From Mucilaginibacter aquaedulcis (GTDB lineage Bacteria; Bacteroidota; Bacteroidia; Sphingobacteriales; Sphingobacteriaceae), in NCBI RefSeq assembly GCF_030409325.1, contig NZ_JAUFPR010000001.1:62001-126000 (forward strand): a stretch of 64,000 nt of DNA, written 5' to 3'. Of the stretch, positions 63,366-64,000 are shown piece after piece. The notes under the pieces are model-generated. The model saw only the letters and a program-made list of their open reading frames with translations, had not been told where the DNA came from and did no database searches. The translations under genes were made by a program, and so were the position numbers. How positions within the stretch are numbered: position 1 is the stretch's first letter; each line of letters starts with the position of its first letter.

Positions 63366-64000
63366 TTAATGAGTGCCTTTTACTGCAACCTCTTCATCCT
63401 CATCGTCTTCATATCGTTTTCTCTTGCCGCTTACTTTTTCCTGCAAATGCTGAAAAATGATAAACAATACCGGTATCACAAACAGCCCGAATACTGTACC
63501 CACAAACATGCCCCCCACAGCGCCGGTACCTATTGAGCGGTTGCCATTGGCTCCTGCCCCGCTTGAAACCATAAGCGGCATAATACCGAATATAAATGCA
63601 AAGGAGGTCATGAGGATTGGACGCAAACGTGCTTCGGCCCCGGCAATAGCAGCCGGGATCAGATCCATACCCGCACGCCGCCTTTCCAGCGCAAACTCCA
63701 CGATCAGGATGGCATTTTTGGCCAGCAAACCGATGAGCATGATGAGCGAGATCTGCAGATAAATATTACTGTCGATACCGAAAATTTTGGCAAAAAGGTA
63801 AGTTCCTGCCAAACCTACAGGCAGCGAGAACAGAACCGCGAAAGGCAGAATATAACTTTCATATTGCGCGCTCAATAAAAAGTATACGAACACCAAACAA
63901 AGCATAAATATATAAGCCGACTGTGTGCCGGTGCTCAACTCCTCACGCGTGATGCCCGAAAACTCGTAGCCATAACCCGCAGGCAGGCTTTTCAAAGCGG
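63366..64000 (-). CDS. RND efflux inner-membrane pump (HAE1 type), C-terminal part
   Basis: Only the last about 211 residues are in the window; the frame is open to the edge and the 5' end lies beyond 64000. Membrane segments TM8-12 are visible: AYIFMLCLVFVYFLLSAQYE, VGLAGTYLFAKIFGI, LIMLIGLLAKNAILIVEFA, RLRPILMTSFAFIFGIMPL and GTGAVGGMFVGTVFGLFVIP, typical of AcrB-like pumps. The tail is acidic then basic. It is co-transcribed with the OMF gene. Confidence 0.93.
   Translation of the reverse strand, partial: ALKSLPAGYGYEFSGITREELSTGTQSAYIFMLCLVFVYFLLSAQYESYILPFAVLFSLPVGLAGTYLFAKIFGIDSNIYLQISLIMLIGLLAKNAILIVEFALERRRAGMDLIPAAIAGAEARLRPILMTSFAFIFGIMPLMVSSGAGANGNRSIGTGAVGGMFVGTVFGLFVIPVLFIIFQHLQEKVSGKRKRYEDDEDEEVAVKGTH

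Overview
The window looks like a chromosomal segment of a Bacteroidota bacterium, most likely family Sphingobacteriaceae (Mucilaginibacter/Pedobacter-like). This rests on gene content: a BatA-type membrane protein, two DUF4199-like membrane proteins, a bacterial GH3 acyl-adenylase, GH109 and GH20 glycosidases, a MoeB/ThiF-rhodanese protein inside a thi operon, and an RND pump followed by a lipoprotein OMF. Shine-Dalgarno signals are weak, and several TAnnTTTG-like promoter elements and many intergenic dispersed hairpin repeats are present. Genus is an inference. I see no tRNA or rRNA gene, CRISPR array, transposase, integrase or prophage.

Layout: 0-9.4 kb holds a partial giant surface protein (metallopeptidase, TolB propeller, barrel), a fasciclin protein, MsrB, a GIY-YIG protein divergent from a LexA-like regulator, a Spy-like periplasmic protein, bioF-bioD, 3-hydroxyacyl-CoA dehydrogenase and a WxxGxW lipoprotein. 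9.4-17.5 kb gathers genes using arginine: argS, an arginine deiminase-like enzyme, a CtlX-like hydrolase and arginine decarboxylase. Between the last two lies an AT-rich island with an orphan gene and two copies of a structured repeat. 17.7-29.7 kb has malate:quinone oxidoreductase, an M1 aminopeptidase, an envelope operon (two glycosyltransferases, a membrane protein, GH3), dxr-rseP, and a J-domain/KTSC protein.

29.7-35.1 kb is a minus-strand operon: BatA protein, a dihydroorotase-like protein without key metal ligands, a very acidic protein and a DUF4199-like membrane protein, followed by a second DUF4199 gene. 35.3-46.2 kb is mostly single genes: aldo/keto reductase, GH20 hexosaminidase, trxB, M19 dipeptidase, acyl-CoA carboxylase beta subunit, a papain-like protease with a cupin, and a luciferase-like oxidoreductase.

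46.3-53.9 kb is a complete-looking minus-strand thiamin operon (thiS-thiC-TenI-like-thiE-thiG-thiH-thiF-like-thiD) behind a TPP riboswitch. 54-61.7 kb is a carbohydrate module. galM and a GH109 glycosidase each follow a CAAACGTTTG palindrome of the LacI-family operator type; a convergent operon encodes an MFS sugar permease, a ROK protein and a GH2 enzyme of the exo-glucosaminidase type. The window ends in an RND efflux operon (partial pump gene plus TolC-type lipoprotein).

The most unusual items are the paired structured repeat at 13.87-14.33 kb, the orphan gene beside it, the peptidase-propeller-barrel fusion, the apparently non-catalytic dihydroorotase in a membrane-protein operon, the J-KTSC fusion and the shared LacI-type operators without a regulator in view. 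I did not find a clear-cut new defence or mobile system.
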